NCBI GenBank assembly: GCA_013694635.1
Contig: JACDCA010000317.1
Location: 1-6,391, forward strand
Reading direction: 5' to 3'
Length of the DNA stretch: 6,391 bases
Source of the DNA: Acidobacteriota bacterium
GTDB taxonomy: Bacteria; Acidobacteriota; Vicinamibacteria; Vicinamibacterales; 2-12-FULL-66-21
The translations under genes were made by a program, and so were the position numbers. This document shows positions 6,211 through 6,391 of this stretch, piece after piece. How positions within the stretch are numbered: the first letter of the stretch is position 1; each line of letters starts with the position of its first letter. Under the pieces are notes generated by a model that was not told the origin of the DNA, searched no databases, and was given only the letters and a program-made list of their open reading frames with translations.

Positions 6211-6391
6211 ATGGAAACGGTGTCGCTGACCATCGATGGGCGCCAGGTCACGGTCGAGAAGGGACGGACAGTTCTGCAGGCCGCCATCGAATGCGGAGTC
6301 AAGGTTCCCTACTACTGCTACCACCCGGGGATCAGCATCGACGGCTCCTGCCGCGTCTGCATCGTCAAGATCGAAAAGATGCCCAAGCTGC
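6211..6391 (+). CDS. nuoG: NuoG-like protein, N-terminal [2Fe-2S] ferredoxin domain (3' truncated by the window)
   Basis: This gene is too short for simple ORF detection because the window ends inside it; 60 codons are present from ATG 6211 with no stop. The translation starts METVSLTIDGRQVTVEKG and continues VLQAAIECGVKVPYYCYHP, then GISIDGSCRVCIVKIEKMPKL. Cys36, Cys47 and Cys50 have the spacing of the first three [2Fe-2S] ligands of the N-terminal domain of NADH-quinone oxidoreductase subunit G. The CRVC.V.IE.MPKL stretch is typical of NuoG; the fourth cysteine should fall just past the window. In complex I this subunit carries electrons from NuoF towards the quinone module on the cytoplasmic side. 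The same domain begins NAD-dependent formate dehydrogenase alpha subunits and HoxU-type hydrogenase subunits, which cannot be excluded from 60 residues. The ATG is 11 bases past the M1 stop, without a ribosome binding site; TTG 6205 is a less likely start. Confidence 0.8.
   Translation, partial: METVSLTIDGRQVTVEKGRTVLQAAIECGVKVPYYCYHPGISIDGSCRVCIVKIEKMPKL

Noticed and set aside
1..6391. CRISPR arrays, tRNA/rRNA genes, insertion sequences, phage or defence genes
   Set aside because: No regularly spaced repeats, tRNA-like folds, transposase or integrase motifs were seen; all coding space is taken by the listed genes.

Overview
This is a 6.4 kb piece of a high-GC (clearly above 60% by eye, not counted) bacterial chromosome. 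All six genes lie on the + strand, gaps are short (11 to 107 bp) and no mobile elements are visible. Protein style suggests Acidobacteriota, perhaps the Vicinamibacteria-like soil lineages. The pointers are a membrane-anchored SpoIIE/RsbU phosphatase with an ELYDMYARDLSPEEL-type N-terminus, a large exported M1 peptidase with an added N-terminal region, and a DUF5658-like small membrane protein. That assignment rests on remembered family resemblance; no marker gene is present.

Layout: (1) 1-621, the C-terminal part of an AI-2E family (PerM/TqsA-type) membrane transporter, cut by the window start. (2) 661-990, a small multi-pass membrane protein resembling DUF5658. (3) 991-1089, a 99-bp gap with small hairpins and a ribosome binding site. 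(4) 1090-2271, a PLP-dependent alpha-oxoamine synthase closest to Bacillus-type Kbl (glycine C-acetyltransferase-related). (5) 2272-2378, a gap with short purine-rich repeats and a GC hairpin directly before the next start. (6) 2379-3560, a PP2C/SpoIIE-type serine/threonine phosphatase anchored by two membrane helices. (7) 3632-6199, an 855-residue M1 family zinc metallopeptidase with an intact zinc site and a long non-peptidase N-terminal part. (8) 6211 to the window end, the first 60 codons of a NuoG-like protein carrying a [2Fe-2S] ferredoxin domain.

The genes do not form an obvious single pathway. They look like ordinary chromosomal housekeeping, signalling and envelope genes that share direction. 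The M1 gene probably has its own promoter, and the NuoG-like gene may too; in both cases a -10-like element lies so close to the ATG that the transcript would have almost no leader. I found no CRISPR, phage, transposon, tRNA or rRNA, and no defence or biosynthetic system. The points most worth a second look are the unusual M1 peptidase architecture, the near-leaderless starts, the repeat and hairpin gap before the phosphatase, and the uncertain substrate of the Kbl-like enzyme.
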